64,000 nucleotides of DNA from Reyranella humidisoli (GTDB lineage: Bacteria; Pseudomonadota; Alphaproteobacteria; Reyranellales; Reyranellaceae), in NCBI RefSeq assembly GCF_019039055.1, contig NZ_JAHOPB010000001.1:3136001-3200000 (forward strand). Direction: 5' to 3'. Made by a program: the position numbers and the translations under genes. The notes beneath the pieces were generated by a model. That model saw only the letters and a program-made list of their open reading frames with translations. It searched no databases and had not been told where the DNA came from. This document shows, piece after piece, positions 1-8,461 of this stretch; position 1 is the stretch's first letter, and each line of letters opens with the position of its first letter.

Positions 1-847
1 TCTTCGGACGGATCGCGTCCCACTGCTCGTCGGTCCAGTCGAGCATGGCGGAGGTGTTGGCGCCGCCGCCGCCGGACTGCAGCATCTTGCCGCCATCGAT
101 GACGATCGCGTCGCCGTTGATGTAGGCGGCGCCGTCGCTCACCAGGAAGGCGGCGAGGTTGGCCAGCTCGATATGTTCGCCGGTGCGACGCATCGGGATG
201 GCCTTGATCATGTCCTCGTTGCCGCCGCGCTCCTTCGGCATCAGGCGGCTCCAGGCTCCTTCGGTCGGGAAGGGGCCGGGCACGATCGCGCAGGTGCGGA
301 TGCCCTTGGGACCCCATTCGACGGCGAGGCTCTTCGTCATGGCCAGCACGCCCGCCTTGGCCATCGCCGACGGCACGGTGAACGGCGCGCCGGTCAGCGA
401 GGAGACGGTCAGGATCGACATCACGACCTTGTTGCGCTCGCCGGCCTCGATCCAGCGACGGCCGGCCGAGATGGTGCAGTAGGCGGAGCCGTGCAGCACG
501 ATGCCGAGCACGGCGTCGATCGCGCGCGAGGACATCTTGTGGGTCTGGGCAAGGATCTGGCCGGCGGCGTTGTTGACCAGGATGTCGAGCGGCCGCTTCT
601 CCCAGATCTTATCCATCATCGCTTCGACGGCGTCGGGCACGCGCACGTCGCAGCCCACGGTCTCGATCTCGCCACCGGTCTCCTTGGCGAGTTCGTCGGC
701 GGTCTGCTTCAGCACATCCTCACGACGGCCGCAGATCACGACATTGGCGCCGAGCTCGAGATAGCGATGAACCATCGAGCGGCCGAGGCCGGTGCCGCCG
801 CCGGTGACGAGGATGCGCTTGCCCTTCAGCAGGTCAGGTTGAAACAC
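1..847 (-). CDS. SDR family oxidoreductase, 2,4-dienoyl-CoA reductase-like (3' end outside window)
   Basis: This short-chain dehydrogenase runs leftward off the window edge; 282 codons are visible. I chose a GTG start at 847 because an AGGAG lies seven bases upstream and it follows the stop of the CoA-transferase gene by about ten bases, so the two are one transcript. The Rossmann motif TGGGTGLG is near residue 16 and NNAAG near residue 92. The usual YxxxK is replaced by SAMAKAG: the Tyr is missing and the Lys kept, as in mitochondrial 2,4-dienoyl-CoA reductases, so reduction of an unsaturated acyl-CoA is likelier than alcohol oxidation. The C-terminal region has the typical IDGG segment. Substrate is inferred from family only. 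Confidence 0.9.
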   Translation of the reverse strand, partial: MFQPDLLKGKRILVTGGGTGLGRSMVHRYLELGANVVICGRREDVLKQTADELAKETGGEIETVGCDVRVPDAVEAMMDKIWEKRPLDILVNNAAGQILAQTHKMSSRAIDAVLGIVLHGSAYCTISAGRRWIEAGERNKVVMSILTVSSLTGAPFTVPSAMAKAGVLAMTKSLAVEWGPKGIRTCAIVPGPFPTEGAWSRLMPKERGGNEDMIKAIPMRRTGEHIELANLAAFLVSDGAAYINGDAIVIDGGKMLQSGGGGANTSAMLDWTDEQWDAIRPK

Positions 848-857
848 TCGTCTTCTC

Positions 858-2063
858 CTACTTCTTGATCTCGGTGAGTGCGATGCCGGACGCGACAAGC
901 TTGTCGATCTCGGCCGCGGAATAGCCGGTCTCGGCCAGTACGGCGCGCGTATCGGTACCGAACTTTTTGGGCTTGGTGCGGGCCTTGGGCGGGGTGCGGG
1001 AGAGCTTCACGGGATTGCCGACGTTCCGCCAGCCGTCCTTCTCCCACACCATGCCGCGGTGCTTGGTGTGCGGATGTTCCATGACGTCGGAGACTTCGAG
1101 CACGGCCGCCGAAGGGACGCCGCCCCTCATCAGCTCCTGCGAGAACTCGTTGGCATCACGGTCCTTCAGTAGCTCGCGCAGCTCGGATTCGAGCTCGGCA
1201 CGATGGGCGACGCGATCCTTGTTGGTCTTGAAGCGCGGATCGTCCGCGAGTTCCGGCTTGCCCAGCATCTGCGTCAGCTTCCGGAACTGTCCGTCATTGC
1301 CGGCGCCGACCACGATGTTGCGGGTCTTCGTCGGGAAGTTGGAGTAAGGCACGAGGCTGGCATGGCTGTTGCCGACGAGCTTCGGCTTGAGGCCGGCCAT
1401 GAAGTAGTTCGGCGCGTGCGGCTGGTGCAGCGCGATGGCGCTGTCGTAGAGCGTCGCGTCGACGAACTGGCCCTTGCCGGAACGGTTGCGCTCGTAGAGC
1501 GCCATCATGATGCCGATTGTGGCGTTCATGCCGGTCGAGAGATCGACCACCGGCACGCCGATGCGCACCTGGCCGCCCTCGGGCGAGCCGTTGACCGAGA
1601 CGAGGCCGGCCGAGGCCTGCACCATGGCGTCGTAGCCCGGGAAGCCGCCCAGCGGCCCGTCGGCGCCGAAGCCCGAGACGCGGGCATGGACCAGGCGCGG
1701 GAACTTCGCAGCCAGTACGTCGTGGTAGCCGATACCCCACTTTTCCATGGTGCCGGTCTTGAAATTGTCGATCAGCACGTCGGCCGTCTCGAGCAGCTTC
1801 ATCAGGACGTCGCGGCCCTCCGGCTTGGAGAGGTCGAGCGCGATCGTGCGTTTGTTGCGGTTGATGCCGGCGAAATAGGCGGAAACACCTTCGGCGTCGA
1901 ACGGAGGGCCCCAGGTGCGCGTCTCGTCGCCCTGCGGCGGCTCGATCTTGATCACGTCGGCGCCGTGGTCGGCCAGCATCTGGCCGCAATAGGGGCCTCC
2001 CAGAACACGCGACAGGTCGATCACTTTCAGGCCGTCGAGCGCGCCCCCATTTGCCACCGCCAT
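858..2063 (-). CDS. CaiB/BaiF (class III) CoA-transferase family protein
   Basis: A 401-residue family III CoA-transferase, the usual length, which moves CoA between carboxylic acids. The N-terminus has the family start LDGLKVIDLSRVLGGPYC, and the catalytic Asp is expected at residue 174 in VVDLSTG. The ATG at 2063 has GAGGAG nine bases upstream. The SDR gene follows after ten bases, so the pair probably activates and then processes one acid as its CoA ester. The substrate cannot be read from the sequence; family members act on formate/oxalate, carnitine, succinate/mesaconate and bile acids. It is divergent from the dienelactone hydrolase, with 74 bases between. Confidence 0.93.
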   Translation of the reverse strand: MAVANGGALDGLKVIDLSRVLGGPYCGQMLADHGADVIKIEPPQGDETRTWGPPFDAEGVSAYFAGINRNKRTIALDLSKPEGRDVLMKLLETADVLIDNFKTGTMEKWGIGYHDVLAAKFPRLVHARVSGFGADGPLGGFPGYDAMVQASAGLVSVNGSPEGGQVRIGVPVVDLSTGMNATIGIMMALYERNRSGKGQFVDATLYDSAIALHQPHAPNYFMAGLKPKLVGNSHASLVPYSNFPTKTRNIVVGAGNDGQFRKLTQMLGKPELADDPRFKTNKDRVAHRAELESELRELLKDRDANEFSQELMRGGVPSAAVLEVSDVMEHPHTKHRGMVWEKDGWRNVGNPVKLSRTPPKARTKPKKFGTDTRAVLAETGYSAAEIDKLVASGIALTEIKK

Positions 2064-2137
2064 TTCGTTCCACTCCTCGGGTTCAGACAGGAGGCGCGGT
2101 TATAGACCATGGGGCTGGAGCCCGGTACCGTCCGGCC

Positions 2138-2881
2138 ATGATCGAACGCGAACTGGATATCGCCACGCAAGATGGCGCCATGAACACTTATACGGTGCGG
2201 CCCGACGATGGCGGACCGCTGCCGGTGGTCATCATGCTGATGGACGCACCCGGGGTGCGGGAGGGCCTGCGGGAAATCTGCCGGCGCATTTCGCAGTCCG
2301 GCTACTACGTGCTGCTGCCCAATCTCTACTACCGCTCGACTCGCGAATTCGTGTGCGGGCCGACCCGCAATCATCCCGACGGCGAGGCCAACCTCAAGCG
2401 CATGTTCGGCCTGATGGAGACGCTGTCCAACGCCAAGGTTGCCGCGGATACCGGTGCGGTGCTCGACGTGCTGCCGACCCTGCCCGACGCGAAGCCCGGC
2501 AAGGTAGGGTTGGTGGGTTATTGCATGAGCGGCGCTTTCGTCACGGCGGCGGCGGCGAAGCATCCCGATCGCATCGGCTGCTTCGCGTCCTACTACGGAA
2601 CGCGCCTGATCACCGACAAGCCCGACTCGCCGCATCTCATGCTGGGCGACATCACGGCAGAGGGCTACTACGCCTTCGCGGAACACGACACCTACGTGCC
2701 GCTTTCGGACGTTGCCAAGTTCGAAAGGCTGCTGGCCTCCGCTCCGTTCCCATCGAAGGTGGAGACCGAGGTCGGCACGCATCACGGCTACGCTTTCTCC
2801 GACCGCGGCAACCTGAACGAGGCCGCCCGCGAGAAGCATTACGAGCGCATGCTGGCGCTCTACCGCCGGCACCTGGGTTAA
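2138..2881 (+). CDS. dienelactone hydrolase family protein
   Basis: A 247-residue alpha/beta hydrolase of the dienelactone hydrolase family. The nucleophile is Cys in GYCMSG near residue 129, with a candidate acid in the AEHDTYVP segment and His in HHGYAF, giving the Cys-Asp-His triad of the family. I took the ATG at 2138 because homologues begin close to the MIERELDI sequence; an upstream in-frame ATG at 2051 would overlap the divergent CoA-transferase start. Family members open dienelactones to maleylacetate in (chloro)aromatic breakdown. The next gene is of the maleylacetate-reductase type, which makes that reaction plausible here, but broad-substrate members exist. Confidence 0.9.
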   Translation: MIERELDIATQDGAMNTYTVRPDDGGPLPVVIMLMDAPGVREGLREICRRISQSGYYVLLPNLYYRSTREFVCGPTRNHPDGEANLKRMFGLMETLSNAKVAADTGAVLDVLPTLPDAKPGKVGLVGYCMSGAFVTAAAAKHPDRIGCFASYYGTRLITDKPDSPHLMLGDITAEGYYAFAEHDTYVPLSDVAKFERLLASAPFPSKVETEVGTHHGYAFSDRGNLNEAAREKHYERMLALYRRHLG

Positions 2882-2894
2882 GCGCACACCTCGC

Positions 2895-2986
2895 CCTGAG
2901 GAGCGGCCAGCGGCCGCGTCTCGAAGGGTGGGCAACAATCTTGTCGTTACCCATCCTTAGAGACGGCGCTGCCGCGCCTCCTCAGG
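2895..2986. repeat. palindromic intergenic repeat (REP/BIME-like)
   Basis: The outer arms CCTGAGGAG (2895-2903) and CTCCTCAGG (2978-2986) are exact reverse complements. Inner blocks around GCGTCTCGAAGG and CCTTAGAGACGG pair imperfectly. The element sits between two co-directional genes and could fold in the transcript. Elements of this look are common between genes in Bradyrhizobium-like genomes. Confidence 0.7.
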
Positions 2987-3009
2987 ATGAGGATTGAGGG
3001 GGCAAAACC

Positions 3010-4185
3010 ATGCTGAACGGCATCCACGGACATCAGGACGTCGAGCGCGTCGTCTATGGCAGGCCAGCGGGCATTGCGCTGCGCGCCGAGGCCGAGCGGC
3101 TGGGCGCGAAGAAGGTGTTCATCACCACCTCGAAGTCGGTGGCGCAGAGCGCGCTGCTGGCGTCGGTGATCGACGATCTCGGCGAGCTGCACGCCGGTAC
3201 CTACGCTGGCATTACCGCGCACTCGCCGCGGCCTTGCGTCGTCGAGGGTGCTGAGATGGCACGCAAGGCCGGTGCCGATCTGATCGTGGCGGTCGGTGGC
3301 GGTTCTGTGATCGATGCCACCAAGACGATCCTGATCGCGCTCTGGCAGAACGTGAAGACGGTCGACGACCTGGATGCCTATCGCGCCGGTAAACCGAAGG
3401 AAGGTGCCGCGCCGCCGTCGGAGGCGATCAGGCCGCCGGCCGATGCGATCCGCATGATTGCCGTACCGACTACGCTGTCGGCCGCCGAGTTCAATGCCTT
3501 TGCCGGCATCTCCGATCCGCGCAAGGGCATCAAGGAGAGCTTCGGCCACCGGCTGATCGTGCCACGGGTCATCGTCCTCGATCCCGCCGCCACCCTGGCG
3601 ACGCCGATGGACCTCATGCTGTCGACCGGGCTCAAGGCGGTTGACCACGCGGTCGAGCGTCTGTGTTCGCAGCAGGCCCATCCCTTCGTGCTCGGCACCG
3701 CAACCGAGGCCCTGAAGCTGCTGGCCCGCGCCCTGCCGGCGCACAAGGCCAATCCCGACGACATGGCCACGCGGCTCGACCTCCAGTTCGGCATGTGGCT
3801 GTCGATCGGCGCCGGCACCTCCGGAGTCGGCGTCGGCGCAAGCCACGGTATCGGCCACGTGCTGGGCGCCGCCTGCCACGTGCCCCATGGCCATACGTCC
3901 TGCGTGATGCTGCCGTCGGTATTGCGCTGGAACCTACCGGCCAACGAGGAGCGCCAGAAGCGGGTGGGCGAGGCGTTCGGCCAGCCCGAGGCCGCGGCCG
4001 GCGACCTGGTCGAGAGGCTGGTGAAGTCGCTCGGCCTGCCGGGGCGCCTCTCCGAAGTCGGTGTCGGCAAGGACCGCTTCCGCGAGATCGCGGAGAAATC
4101 GATGCACGATCGCGCCGTCCTCAACAATCCGCGGCCCATCAGGGGACCGGAGCAGGTCATGGAAATTCTGGAACTCGCAGCCTGA
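3010..4185 (+). CDS. iron-containing alcohol dehydrogenase, maleylacetate reductase-like
   Basis: A 391-residue group III, metal-dependent NAD(P)H dehydrogenase. The nucleotide site GGGSVID lies near residue 97. Likely metal ligands are Asp and His of LKAVDHAVE and two His in the ASHGIGHVLG...VPHGHTS region. That second region resembles the HxxxHVLGG...LPHAxTH pattern of maleylacetate reductases more than butanol dehydrogenases. The start has GGGGG about eight bases upstream. It follows the dienelactone hydrolase on the same strand, with a palindromic repeat between. The two could catalyse successive steps (dienelactone to maleylacetate to 3-oxoadipate), though at 391 residues it is longer than classical reductases of about 350. 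Confidence 0.88.
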   Translation: MLNGIHGHQDVERVVYGRPAGIALRAEAERLGAKKVFITTSKSVAQSALLASVIDDLGELHAGTYAGITAHSPRPCVVEGAEMARKAGADLIVAVGGGSVIDATKTILIALWQNVKTVDDLDAYRAGKPKEGAAPPSEAIRPPADAIRMIAVPTTLSAAEFNAFAGISDPRKGIKESFGHRLIVPRVIVLDPAATLATPMDLMLSTGLKAVDHAVERLCSQQAHPFVLGTATEALKLLARALPAHKANPDDMATRLDLQFGMWLSIGAGTSGVGVGASHGIGHVLGAACHVPHGHTSCVMLPSVLRWNLPANEERQKRVGEAFGQPEAAAGDLVERLVKSLGLPGRLSEVGVGKDRFREIAEKSMHDRAVLNNPRPIRGPEQVMEILELAA

Positions 4186-4288
4186 AGCGACATGACCCCA
4201 TGAATTCTTCTCGTGAGCCTGCGGGGTGCCAAGCGGCTAAAGCCACACGATCTAAAGGGGGCTAACGCTTCAAGTCACGGGTGAAACC

Positions 4289-5143
4289 ATGGTCGATATC
4301 CGAACCGTCGAATCTGCCGCTACGAGGCCGCCGTTGGCCCACTGGGTCGAGGCGCCCATCCAGTATCTGGCCGATCTCAGCATCAAGCCCGTGACCTATA
4401 ACCCGCCGCACGGCACCGGCCTGCCGCGACGCGAGGGCAACTATCGCGACTTCACGATGCGTATCCACGATGCCCGCCCGATCGCACACGACCTGTCGCT
4501 GGACCGGCAGGCCTTCATCCTGACCCACCACGACACCGAAGTGCGCGACTTCTATAACGAAGACGAGGTTCGCGCGAAGTATCACGCCGAGGTCGAGGCC
4601 TTGATCAAGCGCGAGACCGGCGCGTCGAAGGTCGTGGTGTTCGATCACACGGTGCGCACGGCCGATCGCGCCGTCGAGCGCGGCCTGCGGACGCCGGTGC
4701 GCAGCGTCCATTGCGACTACACCGAAAGGTCGGGGCCGCAGCGCGTGCGTGACCTGCTGCCGCCCGAGGAGGCGGAGCAACGCCTCGGGAAGCGCTTCGC
4801 CGAGTACAATGTCTGGCGCAGCATCGCGCACGAGCCCGTCGAGATGACGCCGCTGGGCCTCGTCGATTCCGAAAGCCTTGCGCCGCGCGATCTCGCCATC
4901 TGCGATATCGTCTACGCCGATCGGACCGGCGAGATCTACCAGGGCGTCCACAACGCCGATCACCGCTGGTTCTATTTCCCGAAGATGACGCGCGACGAGG
5001 CAATCCTCATCAAATGCTACGACTCGGCGAAGGACGGAAGGGCGCGCTTCTCGCTGCATTCCGCATTCGACGATCCGACGACGCCGGCGAATCCGAAGCC
5101 GCGTCAAAGCATCGAGGCGCGGGCCTTCGCGTTCTTTGATTAG
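4289..5143 (+). CDS. CmcJ/NvfI family oxidoreductase-like protein
   Basis: A 284-residue protein of the CmcJ / GA4-desaturase-like family. The family pattern is visible: the N-terminal YNPPHGTG and RREGNY segments, FDHTVR near residue 118, VHCDYTE near 144, then the NVWRSI and YHGVHN-like (YQGVHNADH) blocks and a C-terminal CYDS/HSAFDDP end. CmcJ acts with CmcI in cephamycin 7-alpha-methoxylation, while NvfI and AsqJ relatives are non-haem iron oxygenases; the conserved His/Asp residues suggest a metal site. Nothing nearby is a beta-lactam or meroterpenoid synthesis gene, so its reaction is unknown. It lies 103 bases after the iron dehydrogenase on the same strand. Confidence 0.85.
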   Translation: MVDIRTVESAATRPPLAHWVEAPIQYLADLSIKPVTYNPPHGTGLPRREGNYRDFTMRIHDARPIAHDLSLDRQAFILTHHDTEVRDFYNEDEVRAKYHAEVEALIKRETGASKVVVFDHTVRTADRAVERGLRTPVRSVHCDYTERSGPQRVRDLLPPEEAEQRLGKRFAEYNVWRSIAHEPVEMTPLGLVDSESLAPRDLAICDIVYADRTGEIYQGVHNADHRWFYFPKMTRDEAILIKCYDSAKDGRARFSLHSAFDDPTTPANPKPRQSIEARAFAFFD

Positions 5144-5176
5144 GTGCGCAATTGGAACCGTGCGGGCTCTCGCGCC

Positions 5177-5929
5177 TCAGAAGGCGCTGCCGCCCGCCGG
5201 CGCGTCTGAACGCGCCGCCGCAATCGTCTCCAGGTGCTCCACCAGCTCTTCCGGATTGCTGAAGAACGGCGAGTGGCCGCTTTCCAGCCTCAGCACCTTG
5301 CAGGGCGTCGCCTTCACCATCGCGCGCTGCAGGGCGATGCGGATGGCGTTGTCGTGGGTGCATTCGATGTACCAGCGCGGCACCGAGCCGAAGCGTTCCT
5401 CGGTCAGGGTCACCGGCGTGGTCGAGATGGCCAGCGGCTGCGGCCTCAGCCGCTCCATCGCCTTGTAACGGTCCTCGGGCGAGACGTCGGCGTAGAAAAG
5501 GCTCGGCAGCTTGTCGCGCGCGAAGGTGTAGGTCTTGCCGTCGGGGCTGACCTGGCGCGAAAGGCGGAACAGCGCGTCGGGTTCGAGCGCGGTCATGTCC
5601 CTGCCGCTCTTGCCCGAGGTCGGCAGCAGGGCGCAAACATAGACCAGCGCCTTCAGCTTGCGACGCCGGGCCTCGGCGAGCTGGCTGATCGTAATGCCGC
5701 CCAACGAATGGCCGACCAGGATGACCTGGTCCTCCATCTTGTCGAGGAGACGGGCGAGTTTCTCCACATTGTCGGCCAGCGTCACGTTGGCCGGCGGCGT
5801 CTGGTCGTTGCCCAGGCCCGGCAGGTCGGGCGCGCAGACCTTGTGGCCGGCCGTCTCGAGCAGCGGCACCACCTTTTCCCAGCACCACCCGCCTGTGCAG
5901 GCGCCATGGATCAGCAGGAACGTCGCCAC
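5177..5929 (-). CDS. alpha/beta fold hydrolase (esterase, MES/HNL-like)
   Basis: A 250-residue alpha/beta hydrolase resembling plant methylesterase/hydroxynitrile lyase relatives. The oxyanion motif LIHGACTGGWCW is at residues 5-16, the nucleophile Ser in GHSLGG near 78, and the catalytic His in ESGHSPFF near 224. I used the GTG start at 5929: it is two bases after the stop of the upstream SDR, and the family's N-terminus begins exactly there. The two genes are therefore tightly coupled. Small esters or cyanohydrin-like substrates are typical of the family; none can be assigned. Confidence 0.9.
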   Translation of the reverse strand: MATFLLIHGACTGGWCWEKVVPLLETAGHKVCAPDLPGLGNDQTPPANVTLADNVEKLARLLDKMEDQVILVGHSLGGITISQLAEARRRKLKALVYVCALLPTSGKSGRDMTALEPDALFRLSRQVSPDGKTYTFARDKLPSLFYADVSPEDRYKAMERLRPQPLAISTTPVTLTEERFGSVPRWYIECTHDNAIRIALQRAMVKATPCKVLRLESGHSPFFSNPEELVEHLETIAAARSDAPAGGSAF

Positions 5930-5931
5930 GG

Positions 5932-6786
5932 TCAGGCCTTTCCGACGACGGTGCGCGCGCCGGGGGCGGGCACGAAGAAGTCGGGCATCAGCTTCGTGCC
6001 GGGCGAGACGGCATACTTGTCGAAGTCGGTGACGCCCTCGGCCGCCAGCACCTCGTCGTCGATGAAGAAGTTGCCGGTGCAGGCGCGCGACGGGCGGGTA
6101 AAGATCGCATGGGCGGCATCGGCCATGATCTCGGGCTTGCGGCACTGCTTCATGCCCTCGTCGCCGCCCAGGATGTTCTGGATGGCCGAGGTGGCGATCG
6201 CGGTGCGCGGCCACAGGCAGTTGAAGGCGATACCCTTGTCCTTGAACTCGGCGGCCATCGACCAGGCGAAGACCGACATGCCGTACTTGGCGAGCGTGTA
6301 GGCCGGGTGGTTCGCGAACCACTTCACATCGAAGTCGAGTGGCGGCGAGAGGTTCAGGACATGCGGGTTGGCCGCCTTCAGCAGATGCGGGATGCACTTC
6401 TGCGAGACCATGAAAGTGCCGCGCGCGTTGATCTGGTGCATCAGGTCGTAGCGCTTCATCGGCGTGGCCAGCGTGCCGGTCAGGCTGATGGCGCTGGCAT
6501 TGTTCACCAGGATGTCGATGCCGCCGAACTTCGCGACGGTCTCGGCTACGGCCTTGTCGACGCTCTGCTCGTCACGGATGTCGCAGGCGAGGGGCAGCGC
6601 CTTGCCGCCGGCCTTCTCGATCTCCTCCGCCGCGGTGAAGATCGTGCCCGGCAGGCGCGGATCGGGCTTCACCGTCTTCGCGGCGATGGCGATGTTGGCG
6701 CCGTCGCGCGCCGCGCGCAGTGCGATGGCCAGTCCGATGCCGCGGCTCGCGCCGGTCACGAACAGGGTTTTGCTACCCAAGCTCAT
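5932..6786 (-). CDS. SDR family oxidoreductase, HSDL2-like
   Basis: A 284-residue short-chain dehydrogenase. It has TGASRGIG at residues 11-18, NNASA in the central sheet, a Ser in NLSPP and the catalytic YTLAK. The segment AKTVKPDPRLPGTI after beta-2 and the FFIDDEVL end are typical of the hydroxysteroid dehydrogenase-like protein 2 group, whose vertebrate members carry an SCP2 tail; this one has none. It is the first gene of a two-gene leftward unit with the esterase and is divergent from the amidase, with 81 bases between. Confidence 0.92.
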   Translation of the reverse strand: MSLGSKTLFVTGASRGIGLAIALRAARDGANIAIAAKTVKPDPRLPGTIFTAAEEIEKAGGKALPLACDIRDEQSVDKAVAETVAKFGGIDILVNNASAISLTGTLATPMKRYDLMHQINARGTFMVSQKCIPHLLKAANPHVLNLSPPLDFDVKWFANHPAYTLAKYGMSVFAWSMAAEFKDKGIAFNCLWPRTAIATSAIQNILGGDEGMKQCRKPEIMADAAHAIFTRPSRACTGNFFIDDEVLAAEGVTDFDKYAVSPGTKLMPDFFVPAPGARTVVGKA

Positions 6787-6867
6787 GGCGTCCCCAAGAA
6801 ATCCTCGGGCTCTATAGCCGGGGCGAGGGAGGGGCGGCTAGTCTCGCGAAACTCAGGGGAGGCATGC

Positions 6868-8322
6868 ATGAATCCGTGCTTTGAAACGGCGACGCGGCTT
6901 GCACGCGCCATACGAAACGGCCGGCTGAGTTCGGTGGAGGCGACGAAGGCGCATCTCGAACGGATCGCACGTGAGAACGGGTCGCTCAACGCGCTGGTCG
7001 TGGTCGATCGCGATGGCGCGATGAAAGCGGCAAGGGCCGCCGACCGCGCGCTCGAGGCGCGGAAAACCAGCGCGAAGAAGCCGCTCGGGCCACTGCACGG
7101 TGTTCCGATCACAATCAAGGAAGCGTTCGATGTAGCGGGTCTGAGGACGACGTCCAGTCATCCGCCGCTCGAGGCCAATGTTGCCCGGCAGGACGCGACC
7201 CTCGTGGCGCGGCTGCGGGCCGCCGGCGCGGTGATCCTCGGCAAGACCAATGTGCCCGAACTCTGCGCAGACTTTCAGACCGACAGCCCGATTTTCGGCA
7301 CGACGAAGAATGCCTGGGACGAGCGCCGGACGGCCGGTGGCTCGACCGGCGGCGGCGGTGTCGCCGTGGCGGCGCGCCTGTCGCCGCTGGAGCTGGGCAG
7401 CGATATCGGCGGCTCCGTGCGCAATCCGGCCCACTACAACGGCATCTTTTCCCTGAAGCCCACCGAATGGCGGGTGCCGGGACACGGCCATGTGCCGGAC
7501 CTTCCGGGAGCGACGCGGAGCACCCGCTACATGGGCACGTTCGGGCCGCTGGCGCGCTCGGTCGACGATCTGGAACTCGCGCTTCGCATCGTCGCCGGGC
7601 CGGACGGATACGAGGCGGAGGCGGCGCCGGTGCCGCTCGGACCGACCCCCAAACTGACGGCCAAGGGACTGCGCATCGCGGTCCTGACCAGCAATCCGCT
7701 GGTGCCGGTCTCGGCCGACACGGTGGCGGTGGTGGAGGCGACCGCGAAGCTGCTGACGACGGCCGGCGCAAGGGTGAGGCGTGCCGAGCCCGAGGGGCTG
7801 GACTGGCAGCAGGGCTGGGACGACTGGGCGGACCTGTTCCAGTACATGATCATGAATGCCCTGCCGCTCGCCGAGCGCGAACGGCATTTCCGCAAGATCC
7901 ATTCACCCGATCCGACGGCACGCTCGGTCGCGCGCGCGGCACGCCTCGGCATGGCGCAGTTCTTCGCCGTCCTCGACCGGCGCGACCAGATTGCCCGCCG
8001 GTGCGAAGCCTTCCTCGACGACTATGACGCCTGGCTGATGCCGGTGATGCCGGATGCGGCCTTCGTCCGTCAGTCGCAGAAACTGCCGCTCAAGATCGAC
8101 GGCGTCGACCATCCGTATTTCTTCGCCGGTACCGCCTACAATTTCCTGGCCAACCTGACGGGCCAGCCCTCGATCGTGCTGCCCTGCGGCTTCTCGAAGG
8201 GGGGAATGCCGATCGGCCTCCAACTCACCGGCAAACGCTGGGGCGAGGCGAAGCTGCTCGGTGTGGCGAAGGCGCTGGAGAAGCTGCTGCCGCCGTGCCC
8301 TGTGCCGCCGGCGTTTGCGTAA
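6868..8322 (+). CDS. amidase (amidase signature family)
   Basis: A 484-residue amidase-signature hydrolase. The catalytic Lys is in PITIKEAF near residue 91. The cis-Ser lies in the GGSTGGGG loop, where the usual second Ser is Thr, and the nucleophile Ser is in GSDIGGSVR near 182. The ATG at 6868 has AGGGGAGG immediately upstream; a nearer ATG at 6864 is out of frame. The protein resembles general amidases rather than GatA, and there are no gatB/gatC neighbours. It is monocistronic, divergent from the HSDL2-like SDR, and followed by a palindromic repeat. Confidence 0.93.
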   Translation: MNPCFETATRLARAIRNGRLSSVEATKAHLERIARENGSLNALVVVDRDGAMKAARAADRALEARKTSAKKPLGPLHGVPITIKEAFDVAGLRTTSSHPPLEANVARQDATLVARLRAAGAVILGKTNVPELCADFQTDSPIFGTTKNAWDERRTAGGSTGGGGVAVAARLSPLELGSDIGGSVRNPAHYNGIFSLKPTEWRVPGHGHVPDLPGATRSTRYMGTFGPLARSVDDLELALRIVAGPDGYEAEAAPVPLGPTPKLTAKGLRIAVLTSNPLVPVSADTVAVVEATAKLLTTAGARVRRAEPEGLDWQQGWDDWADLFQYMIMNALPLAERERHFRKIHSPDPTARSVARAARLGMAQFFAVLDRRDQIARRCEAFLDDYDAWLMPVMPDAAFVRQSQKLPLKIDGVDHPYFFAGTAYNFLANLTGQPSIVLPCGFSKGGMPIGLQLTGKRWGEAKLLGVAKALEKLLPPCPVPPAFA

Positions 8323-8341
8323 AGAGAAAAGGAAAGATCCT

Positions 8342-8454
8342 TCGCTTCACTCAGGATGACACCTTCCGTGTCATCGACGCAGTGCCGCCTATTCCACCAA
8401 CAGTGTCATCCTGAGCGAAGCGACGGAGCCTTCGGTTGCGCCTCAGGATGACAC
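8342..8454. repeat. three-armed palindromic repeat cluster (GTGTCATCCYGAGCG family)
   Basis: An arm at 8342-8362 and its reverse complement at 8403-8423 match at 20 of 21 bases. A further arm, CTCAGGATGACAC (8442-8454), pairs with GTGTCATCCTGAG (8403-8415), so alternative hairpins are possible. The core is shared with the perfect hairpins at 12167-12239 and 14741-14816. It separates the convergent amidase and TTT-receptor genes and may act as a bidirectional transcript end. Confidence 0.8.
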
Positions 8455-8461
8455 GCAGGCG

